In this document: piece by piece, positions 1 through 8,500 of the stretch | How the letters are laid out: each line of letters starts with the position of its first letter | How positions within the stretch are numbered: position 1 is the stretch's first letter | Source of the DNA: Streptomyces aureoverticillatus | GTDB taxonomy: Bacteria; Actinomycetota; Actinomycetes; Streptomycetales; Streptomycetaceae | Assembly (NCBI RefSeq): GCF_014649395.1 | Contig: NZ_BMSY01000002.1 | Location: forward strand, 372,001-436,000 | Direction of reading: 5' to 3' | DNA: 64,000 nucleotides | Program-made: the position numbers and the translations under genes | Notes under the pieces: generated by a model | What the model was told of the DNA's origin: nothing | Seen by the model: only the letters and a program-made list of their open reading frames with translations | Databases searched by the model: none

Positions 1-170
1 GCGTCCGTGAGGGGCGGTTCGCTGGTGAGGGGGGAGGCGTCGGCGAGCGGGGGCTCGCTGGTGAGGGGCGGCTCCAGGCAGCCGCAGGAGCAGGAGCCGT
101 CGAGGCCGGAGTCGGGGTGCGAGACCTGTTTGGACAGGGCGGAGAGGAGGAGGTTCGCGGAGGCGGGCAT
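1..170 (-). CDS. Unrecognised protein, N-terminal fragment cut by window edge
   Basis: A reverse-strand reading frame begins with ATG at 170 behind a strong AAGGAG ribosome binding site (about 174-181) and runs open to the left edge, giving 56 codons. The N-terminus is MPASANLLLSALSKQ, followed by a short Cys-rich stretch (SCSCGC) and a repetitive Pro/Leu/Ser/Thr part in which LTSEPPL-like units recur, matching direct repeats in the DNA. I do not recognise the family, and the domain that would identify it lies outside the window. The good binding site and codon bias support a real gene. Confidence 0.55.
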   Translation of the reverse strand, partial: MPASANLLLSALSKQVSHPDSGLDGSCSCGCLEPPLTSEPPLADASPLTSEPPLTD

Positions 171-303
171 GGTGCTCCTTGGTCGCGGGGGCCGCGGAGT
201 GGTCGCGGACATCGGTTCCGAAGCCCTACCCACTGCGGTGGGGCGCATCCGTATACGGTCGGGGAACGTGGTGCTGGTCACATTCGGCCCGGCTGGGAGC
301 TCC

Positions 304-391
304 CCAAGCCCGCCCCTTCCCGAACCAGGGGGCTCCGCCCCCTGGACCCCCGATCGGCCTGAACGGCCTCGTCCTCAATCGCCGGACGGGC
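304..391. repeat. Streptomyces dispersed intergenic repeat, copy A
   Basis: A GC-rich block carrying the hairpin GGGGGCTCCGCCCCC, then a part reading GGCCTGAACGGCCTCGTCCT and ending near CGCCGGACGGGC. Related blocks occur at 2556-2632, 9597-9695 (inverted) and 51430-51661. It lies downstream of no obvious gene and may act as a terminator or simply be a dispersed element. The rest of 171-635 holds only copies of this family. Confidence 0.75.
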
Positions 392-448
392 CATTTTCCC
401 CGCCCGTGCTCAGTAGTCGGACGGGCTGACTACCCACCCGCCACCCTT

Positions 449-615
449 TTCGCCCTTCGGGCGGAGGGGGCGGGGAAATGTAGCCTCTCCGGCGCTTGAG
501 GAGCGGGGTCTGGGGGCGGAGCCCCAGGAAGGGCGGGCGGGTGGGAGAAACAGCCCCTCCGGCGTTTGAGGAGCGGGGGTCCGGGGGCGGAGCCCCCGTG
601 GCGGTGACCCCGGGG
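449..615. repeat. Two tandem inverted copies of the dispersed repeat (copy B)
   Basis: Two head-to-tail units, about 475-530 and 541-600, each read CTCCGGCG(C/T)TTGAGGAGCG followed by a hairpin of the GGGGGCGGAGCCCCC type. They are oriented opposite to copy A, so the pair forms a large imperfect inverted repeat. The block sits just after the stop codon of the HNH gene and may terminate it. Confidence 0.7.
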
Positions 616-635
616 ACACACAAAAGCCCGGATCG

Positions 636-1172
636 CTAGGCAGAGATGCCGTCGATCCGGGCCATCGCGTCATCCGCGCCGAACGGCTGCAAGTACGGCA
701 ACCAGCGCGGATCCCGGTGCCCGGTGCCGATGATGCGCCAGGCGAGCCCCGAGGGCGGGGCGGGTTTGTGGCGCAGGCGCCAGCCGAGCTCCATGAGGTG
801 CCGGTCGGCCTTGACGTGGTTGCAGCGGCGGCAGGACGCCACCACGTTGTCCCAGACGTGCTGACCGCCGCGACTGCGCGGAATGACGTGGTCGACGCTG
901 GTTGCGACGCCACCGCAGTACATGCACCGGCCGCCGTCGCGGGCGAAGAGCGCACGGCGGGTCAGTGGAACGGGCCCCCGGTAGGGGACCCGCACGAAGC
1001 GCTTGAGCCGGACCACGCTGGGTGCGGGGATGGTGCGGGTCGCGCTGTGCATGAAGGCGCCGGACTCCTCGAGGCAGAGTGCCTTGTTCTCGAGGACGAG
1101 GACGAGCGCGCGGCGGAGCGGTACGACGCCGAGGGGCTCGTACGACGCGTTGAGGACCAGGACATGCGGCAC
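636..1172 (-). CDS. HNH endonuclease
   Basis: A 178-aa HNH-family nuclease. The start is GTG at 1172, behind AAGGAGG with about 5 nt spacing. A longer frame reaching to 1499 lacks support and would cover the divergent promoter region. The N-terminus reads VPHVLVLNASYEPLG. The nuclease core contains a CxxC zinc knuckle (CMYCGG), then SVDHVIPRSRGG with the catalytic DH, and ends with CRRCNHVKAD, the usual CxxC...DH...CxxCN layout. Length and order match the small stand-alone HNH proteins common in Streptomyces. No restriction or mobile partner is nearby, so its biological role is unknown. It is divergent from the MscS gene. Confidence 0.9.
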   Translation of the reverse strand: MPHVLVLNASYEPLGVVPLRRALVLVLENKALCLEESGAFMHSATRTIPAPSVVRLKRFVRVPYRGPVPLTRRALFARDGGRCMYCGGVATSVDHVIPRSRGGQHVWDNVVASCRRCNHVKADRHLMELGWRLRHKPAPPSGLAWRIIGTGHRDPRWLPYLQPFGADDAMARIDGISA

Positions 1173-1450
1173 GGATGCCTCCTTGTACGCCGGCGGCGCG
1201 TGGCTCGCGCCGGGACGATCTGTAGCCAGTCTCCCCTCATGCCTGGTCGTAGCGCCACCATGTGCCGGTAACGGCCCTGAAGTGTTTTCGACCACACCCT
1301 GGGCGCAGGCACGTTTCGCCTCCGTTCCGGGCCTGGTGAGCACCGTCTCTCCTTCGAACATGACAACGATCCGCACACAATGCCCCGTTAGTGTGGTGAG
1401 TCTGCCCGGTGCATCTCCTGGGCAGGCCGCTATGCCTGGAGGTACCAGCC

Positions 1451-2545
1451 GTGTTCCTGTCCGTCCTGTCGGCCGCCGGAACGGACCCGGACCCGACACC
1501 GACGCCGACGCGCAAACCCGTCACGCTCGACGACGCCCAGGAGAGCGCCACCAACGCCGCGAGCTGGGTGGAGGAGAACTGGTCGACCTGGCTCACCAAC
1601 GGCCTGCGCATCCTGCTGATCGTCGTGATCGCGATGGTCCTGCGCGTGATCGTGCGGCGCGCCATCACCAAGCTGATAGAGCGCATGAACCGCACGGCGT
1701 CGGCCGTCGACGGCACCGCGCTCGGCGGCCTCCTGGTCAACGTGGAGCGGCGGCGGCAGCGTTCGCAGGCCATCGGCTCGGTGCTGCGGTCGGTGGCGTC
1801 GTTCCTCATCCTCGCCACGGCCGCGCTGATGATCCTCGGTACGTTCCAGATCAATCTGGCGCCGCTGCTCGCCTCGGCGGGTGTCGCGGGCGTCGCGATC
1901 GGTTTCGGTGCCCGCAACCTCGTCACGGACTTTCTCTCCGGCGTCTTCATGATCCTTGAGGACCAGTACGGGGTCGGTGACTCCATCGACGCCGGGGTGG
2001 CCTCCGGCGAGGTCATCGAGGTGGGGCTGCGCGTCACCAAGCTGCGCGGCGACGACGGCGAGATCTGGTACGTCCGCAACGGCGAGGTCAAGCGCATCGG
2101 CAACCTCTCCCAGGGCTGGTCGACGGCCGGCGTCGATGTGACGGTGCGCCCGGACGAGGACCTGGACAAGGTCAAGCGGGTGCTCGGCGAGGTCGGCGAG
2201 CGGCTCGGCAAGGACGAGCCGTGGAACGAGCAGCTGTGGGGCCCGGTCGAGGTGCTCGGCCTGGACAGCGTGCTGATCGACCAGATGGTGGTGCGGGTCT
2301 CCGCCAAGACCATGCCGGGCAAGTCGCTCGGCGTGGAGCGGGAGCTGCGCTGGCGCATCAAGCGGGCGTTCGACGCGGAGGGTATCCGCCTTGTGGGCGG
2401 CCTGCCCGTGCAGCCCGACGGCGGCGTGACCCCGGCGCCGGACCCGACGGCGGGCATGGCGGCCCCGTCGGCGTACGCCTCGTCGACGTCCCCGCAGTCC
2501 CTGGCGGCGTCGCCGATAACCCCGCCGCCGAACCTGTCGAAGTAG
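1451..2545 (+). CDS. MscS-family small-conductance mechanosensitive channel
   Basis: A 364-aa membrane channel expected to release solutes on hypo-osmotic shock. The start is GTG at 1451 (VFLSVLSAAG), chosen because GGAGG lies 8 nt upstream; a frame extension from 1409 has no comparable site. Membrane helices are visible at about residues 50-70, 115-133 and 136-165. The third carries the Gly/Ala-rich pore stretch LASAGVAGVAIGFGARNLV, the MscS pore-lining signature. A beta domain follows (EDQYGVGDSID), then an alpha/beta C-terminal domain and a Pro/Ala-rich tail. It is a single gene, divergent from the HNH gene and followed by a dispersed repeat that could terminate it. Confidence 0.92.
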   Translation: MFLSVLSAAGTDPDPTPTPTRKPVTLDDAQESATNAASWVEENWSTWLTNGLRILLIVVIAMVLRVIVRRAITKLIERMNRTASAVDGTALGGLLVNVERRRQRSQAIGSVLRSVASFLILATAALMILGTFQINLAPLLASAGVAGVAIGFGARNLVTDFLSGVFMILEDQYGVGDSIDAGVASGEVIEVGLRVTKLRGDDGEIWYVRNGEVKRIGNLSQGWSTAGVDVTVRPDEDLDKVKRVLGEVGERLGKDEPWNEQLWGPVEVLGLDSVLIDQMVVRVSAKTMPGKSLGVERELRWRIKRAFDAEGIRLVGGLPVQPDGGVTPAPDPTAGMAAPSAYASSTSPQSLAASPITPPPNLSK

Positions 2546-2555
2546 GACCTCCGGC

Positions 2556-2632
2556 GCCCGTAGCGGGGGCTCCGCCCCCGGACCCCCTTATCGGCCTGAA
2601 CGGCCTCGTCCTCAATCGCCGGACAGGCTAAA
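2556..2632. repeat. Dispersed repeat, copy C
   Basis: Same family and orientation as copy A: a GGGGGCTCCGCCCCC hairpin, then GGCCTGAACGGCCTCGTCCT and CGCCGGACAGG. It starts 11 nt after the MscS stop and probably doubles as a terminator. Confidence 0.75.
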
Positions 2633-2687
2633 TTCCCCGCTTGCTCTTGACGGCCCCTTCACTGCGCCCTACGGTCCTCGCATCCAA

Positions 2688-2702
2688 TAGGAAGCCTTCC
2701 TA
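2688..2702. promoter_or_regulatory. Palindromic operator upstream of the ROK regulator
   Basis: TAGGAAGCCTTCCTA is an inverted repeat (TAGGAAG/CTTCCTA around one central C), centred about 44 nt upstream of the GTG of the ROK gene. Sites of the AGGAA-n-TTCCT kind are common targets of ROK-family repressors, so autoregulation is a reasonable inference. The sequence is not repeated upstream of the ABC transporter gene, where only a 12-bp palindrome (3926-3937) is seen. Confidence 0.55.
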
Positions 2703-2738
2703 ACAGTGATGTGAGGGAGGCGGGCCGCCGAAGGGCAG

Positions 2739-3929
2739 GTGTCGTCAGCGATGGCTGGAACCACCCCATCCAACGGGTCTCCCGGCATGCCGGGCACCCC
2801 CCGCGTGCTCCGCGCCATGAACGACCGCGCCGCGCTCGACCTGCTCGCCGCCCACGGCCCGCTCACCCGCACCCGCATCGGCGAGCTGACCGGCCTGTCC
2901 AAGCCCACCACCTCGCAGCTCCTCAGCCGCCTGGAGTCGGCCGGGCTCGTCCGCACCACCGGCCGGCAGAGCGGGCGGCCCGGCCCGAACGCCGTCCTGT
3001 ACGAGATCGACCCCGCCGTCGGCCACGTCGCCGCCCTGTCCGCCGACCCCACCGGCATCACCGCCCTGGTCGCCGACATCACCGGGCACGAGGTGGGCAG
3101 GCGGCGCATCGAGGCCGCCGCCGTCGCCGAGGACGTACGCCACCGCACCGCCCAGCTGGTCGTGGAGGCCGTGGACGGCGCCCTCGCGCAGGCCGGGCTC
3201 GGCCACGACGACCTGCGCGCCACCGTCATCGGCACGCCCGGCGCCATCGACCCGCACGACGGCCGGCTCCGCTACGCCCCGCACCTGCCCGGCTGGCACT
3301 CCCGCACCCTGCGCGCCGAACTCGCCGAGGTGCTGGGCACCCCGGTCACCATCGAGAACGACGTGAACCTCGCCGCCATCGCCGAGCAGTACGAGGGCGC
3401 GGCCCAGGACCACGACGACTTCGTGCTCGCCTGGCTGGACGAGGGCGTGGGCGCCGCGATCGTGCTCGGGGGCGTGCTCCTGCGCGGCGCGACCGGCGGC
3501 GCGGGCGAGATCGGCTACATGCCGGTGCCGGGCGCCCCGCTGCTGCGCGGCACCGACGGGACGCCCGGCTCGTACCGGGGCGGCTTCGAGAGCCTCGTCT
3601 CCGCCGCCGTGATCCGCGAGCAGGCCGGCGGCAAGCCGCTCCCCGACGCCCTCGCCGACGCCGTCGTGCGCGACGAGCTGGCCCGCAACCTCGCCGCCGG
3701 CCTCGCCGCCGTCGTGGCCGTCGTCGACCCCGAACTCGTCGTCCTGAGCGGCCAGGTGGCCCAGGCGGGCGGCGAGGAGCTGCGCCTCCGCGTCGAGGAG
3801 GAGATGACCGGCCTCGCCCTGCCGCGCCCGCTCCTGCGCATCAGCGAGCTGGACGGCGACCCGATCCTCACCGGCGCCCTGCGCACGGCCCTCACGCAGG
3901 CCCGCGACACCGTCTTCGACACCGCCTGA
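2739..3929 (+). CDS. ROK-family transcriptional regulator
   Basis: A 396-aa regulator. An N-terminal winged helix-turn-helix (about residues 25-85, with THHIGELTGLSKPTTSQL-like layout around TRIGELTGLSKPTTSQL) precedes a sugar-kinase-fold ROK domain containing TVIGTPGAIDP, the IENDVNLAA segment, and a glycine-rich phosphate-binding part (DEGVGAAIVL). The canonical ROK zinc cysteine cluster is not apparent. GTG at 2739 gives the longest supported start, with GAAGG upstream; ATG at 2751 is an alternative. Immediate linkage to an ABC sugar operon and the upstream palindrome suggest it represses the transporter and glycosidase genes and releases them on a sugar effector. Confidence 0.9.
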   Translation: MSSAMAGTTPSNGSPGMPGTPRVLRAMNDRAALDLLAAHGPLTRTRIGELTGLSKPTTSQLLSRLESAGLVRTTGRQSGRPGPNAVLYEIDPAVGHVAALSADPTGITALVADITGHEVGRRRIEAAAVAEDVRHRTAQLVVEAVDGALAQAGLGHDDLRATVIGTPGAIDPHDGRLRYAPHLPGWHSRTLRAELAEVLGTPVTIENDVNLAAIAEQYEGAAQDHDDFVLAWLDEGVGAAIVLGGVLLRGATGGAGEIGYMPVPGAPLLRGTDGTPGSYRGGFESLVSAAVIREQAGGKPLPDALADAVVRDELARNLAAGLAAVVAVVDPELVVLSGQVAQAGGEELRLRVEEEMTGLALPRPLLRISELDGDPILTGALRTALTQARDTVFDTA

Positions 3930-3995
3930 GCGCTCAGCACACGAGTTTCTCCCCGTCCCCCTCCCCGACACCGCCTCCCGCAAAGGACGTCCGCC

Positions 3996-5336
3996 ATGCC
4001 CCGATGGCGAATACCCACACGCGTACCAGTCGCGCTCGCCGCCGCCGGACTGCTCCTGTCCGGCTGTGCCAACCCGAGCACCGGCAGCGCCGAAGACGAT
4101 CCGACCAAGCCCGTGACGCTGAAGTTCTGGCACGGCTGGGCGGCCCCCGGCGAGGTCGAGGCGATCAACGACAGCATCGAGCGGTTCGAGAAGCTGCACC
4201 CCAACATCGATGTGAAGGCGACCGGGAACGTCACCGACGCCACCATCAACCAGGCCCTGCGGGCGGGCGGCGGCGAGGCACCCGACGTGGTGTCGTCGTT
4301 CACGACGAACAACGTCGGCCAGTACTGCGACTCGGGGATGTGGGTCGACCTCGACCCGTTCATGAAGAAGACGGGCCTCGACAAGAAGAAGACGTTCCCC
4401 AAGACCCTTCTCGACTACACGAGTTACGAGGGCAACCAGTGCGCGCTGCCGTTCCTCGCGGACGCGTTCGGCATGTACTACAACAAGGACGCCTTCAAGG
4501 AGGCGGGCATCGAGCGCCCGCCGCGCACCATGTCGGAGTTCAAGGAGGCCGCGGCGAAGCTGACCGTGCGCAGCGGCAAGGACTCGTACAAGCGCGTCGG
4601 CTTCATGCCGAACTTCCGGCTCTACCAGAACGCCCCCGACCGGCTCTTCGCGCAGTGGGGCCCGAAGTACTTCGACGCCGACGGCAAGTCGAACCTCGCC
4701 GACGAGCCCAAGACGTACGACTTCCTCAAGACCACCAATGAGCTGATCAAGGCGCAGGGCGGCTACGCCGACCTGGAGAAGTTCCGCTCCACCTTCGGCG
4801 ACGAGATGTCGGGCCAGAACGCCTTCCTCACCGGCAAGCTGGCGATGCACCTCGACGGCGAGTGGCGTGGCCTGATGCTGAAGGACGCCAAGGCCAAGTT
4901 CGACTGGGGCGTGGCGCCGCTGCCGGTGCCGGACGACCAGGCCGAGACCTACGGCCGGGGCTTCATCACCGGCACCGTCCTCGGCATCGCGCACAGCAGC
5001 AAGCACCAGAACGCCGCCTGGGAGCTGGTGCGGTTCCTGACGGCGAACACCGATCAGGTCGTGGACTTCGCCAACGACATCCACAACGTGCCGTCCACCT
5101 TCGCGGCCCTCAAGTCGCCCCGCCTGGACGCCGACACGCGCTTCCGCACCTTCTTCAAGATCCTGGAGAACGAGCACAGCGAGGCGCTGCCCCAGTCCAC
5201 GAACGGCGGCTCGTACATCGTCTCGCTCGCGGACTTCGCGTACTCCGTGGAGGCCGGCGGCAAGAAGAACCTGCGCGAGGGGCTGAAGAAGCTCGACGAC
5301 CAGATCGACGCCGACAACCTCCAGGCAGAGAACTGA
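3996..5336 (+). CDS. ABC sugar transporter substrate-binding lipoprotein
   Basis: A 446-aa extracellular solute-binding protein of the family-1 (maltose-type) class. The signal peptide ends in the lipobox LLLSGC, with Cys24 as the lipidated residue. The mature part begins with the typical VTLKFWHGWAAPGEVEAIN strand-helix and contains the family segments FLTGKLAMHLDGEWR and FANDIHNVPST. It delivers a sugar or oligosaccharide to the two permeases encoded 13 nt downstream. The ATPase is not encoded here; Streptomyces sugar importers of this type usually share the MsiK ATPase encoded elsewhere. The substrate cannot be read from sequence; the GH4 neighbour suggests a beta-linked or phosphorylated disaccharide. 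Confidence 0.92.
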   Translation: MPRWRIPTRVPVALAAAGLLLSGCANPSTGSAEDDPTKPVTLKFWHGWAAPGEVEAINDSIERFEKLHPNIDVKATGNVTDATINQALRAGGGEAPDVVSSFTTNNVGQYCDSGMWVDLDPFMKKTGLDKKKTFPKTLLDYTSYEGNQCALPFLADAFGMYYNKDAFKEAGIERPPRTMSEFKEAAAKLTVRSGKDSYKRVGFMPNFRLYQNAPDRLFAQWGPKYFDADGKSNLADEPKTYDFLKTTNELIKAQGGYADLEKFRSTFGDEMSGQNAFLTGKLAMHLDGEWRGLMLKDAKAKFDWGVAPLPVPDDQAETYGRGFITGTVLGIAHSSKHQNAAWELVRFLTANTDQVVDFANDIHNVPSTFAALKSPRLDADTRFRTFFKILENEHSEALPQSTNGGSYIVSLADFAYSVEAGGKKNLREGLKKLDDQIDADNLQAEN

Positions 5337-5349
5337 GGAGCGCCCCGCC

Positions 5350-6309
5350 ATGGCCCTGCCACTCTCCAAGCCGGCGCGCCGGCGACTGTCCGGTCCCGCG
5401 CGCCGCAGACTGCGCGTCCTCGGATTCCTCTCCCCCTGGCTGATCGGCTTCAGCGTCTTCTTCCTCTACCCGCTGATCGCCACCGTCTACTTCTCGTTCA
5501 TGCACTACAACCAGATCAAGGAGCCCACGTTCGTGGGCCTGAGGAACTGGCGGTACGTGTTCGAGCAGATGCCGCTGTTCGGTCCGGCCCTGTGGAACAC
5601 GCTGTGGCTGGTGGTGGTGATGGTGGCGCTGCGGGTGGTCTTCGGGCTCTCGCTCGGGCTGCTGGTCACGAAGATCAAGTCGGGGGTCGGGTTCTTCCGC
5701 ACCGCCTTCTACCTGCCCTACCTGGCCCCGCCGGTGGCAGCCACGGTCGCCTTCGTCTTCCTGCTGAACCCGGGCACGGGCCCGGTCAACGAGATCCTGT
5801 CGCGGGTCGGCATCGACGCCCCCACCTGGTTCAACGATCCGACGTGGGCGAAACCCTCGCTGGTGATGCTCTCCCTGTGGGGCATCGGCGACCTCATGGT
5901 GATCTTCATGGCGGCGCTGCTCGACGTCCCCAAGGAGCAGTACGAGGCCGCGGAGCTGGACGGCGCGGGCGCCTGGGCGAAGTTCCGGTACGTCACCTGG
6001 CCCTCGATCACGCCGATCGTGATGTTCGCCGTGGTCACGGGGGTCGTACAGACCATGCAGTACTACACGCAGGCCCTGGTCGCCGGGAAGATCGCCTCCG
6101 GGGTCTCCATCGGCCCCGGCTCGGTGATCCAGCCCGGCTATCCGGACCACTCGACCCTCACGGTCCCCCAGCTCGTCTACTCGATGGGCTTCCAGAACTT
6201 CAACACCGGTGCGGCGTGCGTGCTCTCGCTCGTGCTCTTCGCCATCGCCATGGCCGTGACGATGCTGCTGATGCGCAAGCGCTCCGGCCTGCTCTCGGCG
6301 GAGGACTGA
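5350..6309 (+). CDS. ABC sugar permease, first subunit (MalF-type)
   Basis: A 319-aa integral membrane subunit of a CUT1 importer, with about six membrane helices. The N-terminal helix reads LSPWLIGFSVFFLYPLIATV. The EAA loop that contacts the ATPase is EQYEAAELDGAGAWAKFRYV, followed by WPSITPIV. It starts 13 nt after the binding-protein stop and is followed 6 nt later by the second permease, so the subunits are translationally linked. Confidence 0.93.
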   Translation: MALPLSKPARRRLSGPARRRLRVLGFLSPWLIGFSVFFLYPLIATVYFSFMHYNQIKEPTFVGLRNWRYVFEQMPLFGPALWNTLWLVVVMVALRVVFGLSLGLLVTKIKSGVGFFRTAFYLPYLAPPVAATVAFVFLLNPGTGPVNEILSRVGIDAPTWFNDPTWAKPSLVMLSLWGIGDLMVIFMAALLDVPKEQYEAAELDGAGAWAKFRYVTWPSITPIVMFAVVTGVVQTMQYYTQALVAGKIASGVSIGPGSVIQPGYPDHSTLTVPQLVYSMGFQNFNTGAACVLSLVLFAIAMAVTMLLMRKRSGLLSAED

Positions 6310-6315
6310 TCCCCG

Positions 6316-7227
6316 ATGACTTCCACGACACTCAGCGCACCCGCGTCCCCGCAGGCCGCCGCCCCCGCCAAGCGGCGCGGCCCGGCCGCCGCCCGCGCCC
6401 GCCGCAGGCGGATCCTGCACTGGATCGCCGTGCACAGCGTCGCCATCGCCGTCGCGCTGCTCTTCATCCTGCCCTTCGTGTTCGTCTTCCTGACGTCCGT
6501 GATGAGCGACGCGCAGGCGATGAGCGGCGATCTGTGGCCGTCATCCTGGCACTGGGAGAACTACAAGGCCGTCTTCGAGACCGACGGCTTCCTCACCTGG
6601 TGGCGCAACTCCCTGCTGTACGCGGGGCTCGGCACCCTGTTCACGGTGTGCTCGGCGATCCCGGTGGCGTACGCCCTCGCCAAGTTCCGCTTCCGGGGCC
6701 GGCGCACCGCGATGCTGCTCGTCATCTCCACGATGATGCTGCCGCCGCAGGTCATCGTGATCCCCATGTACCTGGTGTGGGCGCAGCAGTTCCACCTGTC
6801 GGGCACGCTGTGGCCGCTGATCATCCCGATGGCCTTCGGTGACGCGTACTCGATCTTCCTGCTCCGCCAGTTCCTCCTCACCATCCCCAAGGAGTACATC
6901 GAGTCGGCGCGCGTCGACGGCTGCGGCGAGGTCAGGACCCTGCTGAAGATCATCGTGCCGATGGCGAAGCCCGGCATCGCCGCCATCGCCCTCTTCCAGT
7001 TCTTCTACTGCTGGAACGACTACTTCGGCCCGCAGATCTACGCCGCGCAGGACCCGGGCTCCTGGACCCTCAGCTACGGCCTGGAATCCTTCAAGAGCGC
7101 CCACATGGTGAACTGGAACATGACCATGGCGGCGACGCTCCTGGTCATGGCTCCGGTCATCGTCATCTTCTTCTTCGCACAGAAGGCCTTCGTCGAAGGC
7201 GTCACCCTCACCGGAGTAAAGGGCTGA
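6316..7227 (+). CDS. ABC sugar permease, second subunit (MalG-type)
   Basis: A 303-aa CUT1 permease partner. A basic N-terminus (KRRGPAAARARRRRIL) leads into the first helix. The EAA loop is EYIESARVDGCGEVRTLLKI, followed by IVPMAKPGIAAIA. The C-terminal FVEGVTLTGVKG ending is typical of MalG/NgcG-like permeases, in which the tail reaches into the partner dimer. Its stop is 7 nt before the GH4 gene. Confidence 0.93.
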   Translation: MTSTTLSAPASPQAAAPAKRRGPAAARARRRRILHWIAVHSVAIAVALLFILPFVFVFLTSVMSDAQAMSGDLWPSSWHWENYKAVFETDGFLTWWRNSLLYAGLGTLFTVCSAIPVAYALAKFRFRGRRTAMLLVISTMMLPPQVIVIPMYLVWAQQFHLSGTLWPLIIPMAFGDAYSIFLLRQFLLTIPKEYIESARVDGCGEVRTLLKIIVPMAKPGIAAIALFQFFYCWNDYFGPQIYAAQDPGSWTLSYGLESFKSAHMVNWNMTMAATLLVMAPVIVIFFFAQKAFVEGVTLTGVKG

Positions 7228-7234
7228 TCAGCAC

Positions 7235-8500
7235 ATGAAGCTCGCAGTGGTCGGCGGAGGCTCGACCTACACACCCGAACTCATCGACGGATTCGCCCGG
7301 TTGAGGGACACCCTGCCGATCGAGGAGCTCGTCCTCGTCGACCCCGCGGCCGACCGCCTGGAGCTGGTCGGCGGCCTCGCCCGGCGCATCTTCGCCAAGC
7401 AGGGCCACCCGGGCCGGATCGTCACCACGTCCGACGTGGACGCGGGCGTCGCGGATGCCGACGCGGTGCTCCTCCAGCTCCGCGTGGGCGGCCAGGCGGC
7501 CCGGCAGCAGGACGAGACCTGGCCGCTGGAGTGCGGCTGCGTCGGCCAGGAGACGACCGGCGCGGGCGGCCTCGCCAAGGCGCTGCGCACCGTCCCCGTC
7601 GTCCTCGACATCGCCGAACGCGTCCGCCGCAGCAACCCGAACGCGTGGATCATCGACTTCACCAACCCCGTCGGCATCGTCACCCGCGCCCTGCTCCAGG
7701 CCGGACACAAGGCCGTCGGGCTGTGCAACGTCGCCATCGGCTTCCAGCGGAAGTTCGCCGCGCACCTGGGCGTGGACCCGGGGCAGGTGCACCTCGACCA
7801 TGTGGGACTGAACCATCTGACCTGGGAGCTGGGCGCCCGCCTGGGCGGCCCCGAGGGCGAGAACGTGCTGCCCAAGCTGCTCGCCGAGCACGGCGAGGCC
7901 ATCGCCGAGGACCTGCGCATGCCGCAGACGATCGTCGACCGCCTCGGCGTGGTCCCCTCCTACTACCTGCGCTACTACTACCAGCACGACGCCGTCGTAC
8001 AAGAACTGCGCACCAAGCCGTCGAGGGCCGCCGAAGTCGCCGCCATGGAAGCCGAGTTGCTGAAGATGTACGGCGACCCGTCCCTGGACGAGAAGCCGGA
8101 ACTGCTCGCCAAGCGGGGCGGCGCCTTCTACTCGGAGGCGGCGGTGGACCTGGCCGCGTCGCTGCTGGGCGGCGGAGGAAGCCCGTACCAAGTGGTGAAC
8201 ACCCACAACAACGGCACGCTCCCCTTCCTCCCCGACGACGCGGTCATCGAGGTGCAGGCGTCGGTGGACTCCTCGGGCGCCACGCCGCTGGCCGTCCCGT
8301 CCCTGGACCCGCTGTTCTCCGGGCTCATCGCGAACGTCACCGCGTACGAGGACCTGGCGCTGCACGCCGCCCTGCACGGCGGCCGCGACCGCGTCTTCAA
8401 GGCGCTGCTCGCGCACCCGCTGATCGGCCAGTACGAGTACGCGGAACAGCTCACGGACCAGCTCGTCGCGCACAACCGGGAGCACCTCGCGTGGGCCTGA
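7235..8500 (+). CDS. Glycoside hydrolase family 4 (6-phospho-beta-glucosidase-like)
   Basis: A 421-aa GH4 enzyme, which cleaves glycosides by an NAD+-dependent oxidation-elimination mechanism needing a divalent metal. The N-terminal Rossmann motif is VVGGGSTYTPELIDG. The conserved metal-site residues are visible as Cys164 in LCNVAIGF and His194 in NHLTW, with FTNPVGIVT between the Rossmann domain and the metal site. The overall match is to the 6-phospho-beta-glucosidase (LicH/CelF) branch rather than alpha-galactosidases. No PTS component is encoded nearby and import is by an ABC system, so the phosphorylated substrate would have to be produced inside the cell, possibly by the adjacent kinase. 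Confidence 0.9.
   Translation: MKLAVVGGGSTYTPELIDGFARLRDTLPIEELVLVDPAADRLELVGGLARRIFAKQGHPGRIVTTSDVDAGVADADAVLLQLRVGGQAARQQDETWPLECGCVGQETTGAGGLAKALRTVPVVLDIAERVRRSNPNAWIIDFTNPVGIVTRALLQAGHKAVGLCNVAIGFQRKFAAHLGVDPGQVHLDHVGLNHLTWELGARLGGPEGENVLPKLLAEHGEAIAEDLRMPQTIVDRLGVVPSYYLRYYYQHDAVVQELRTKPSRAAEVAAMEAELLKMYGDPSLDEKPELLAKRGGAFYSEAAVDLAASLLGGGGSPYQVVNTHNNGTLPFLPDDAVIEVQASVDSSGATPLAVPSLDPLFSGLIANVTAYEDLALHAALHGGRDRVFKALLAHPLIGQYEYAEQLTDQLVAHNREHLAWA

Noticed and set aside
2745..5369. Reverse-strand open frame of 874 codons
   Set aside because: It lies fully opposite the ROK and binding-protein genes, has Val/Leu/Arg/Gly-biased composition typical of a shadow of high-GC coding DNA, and no ribosome binding site.
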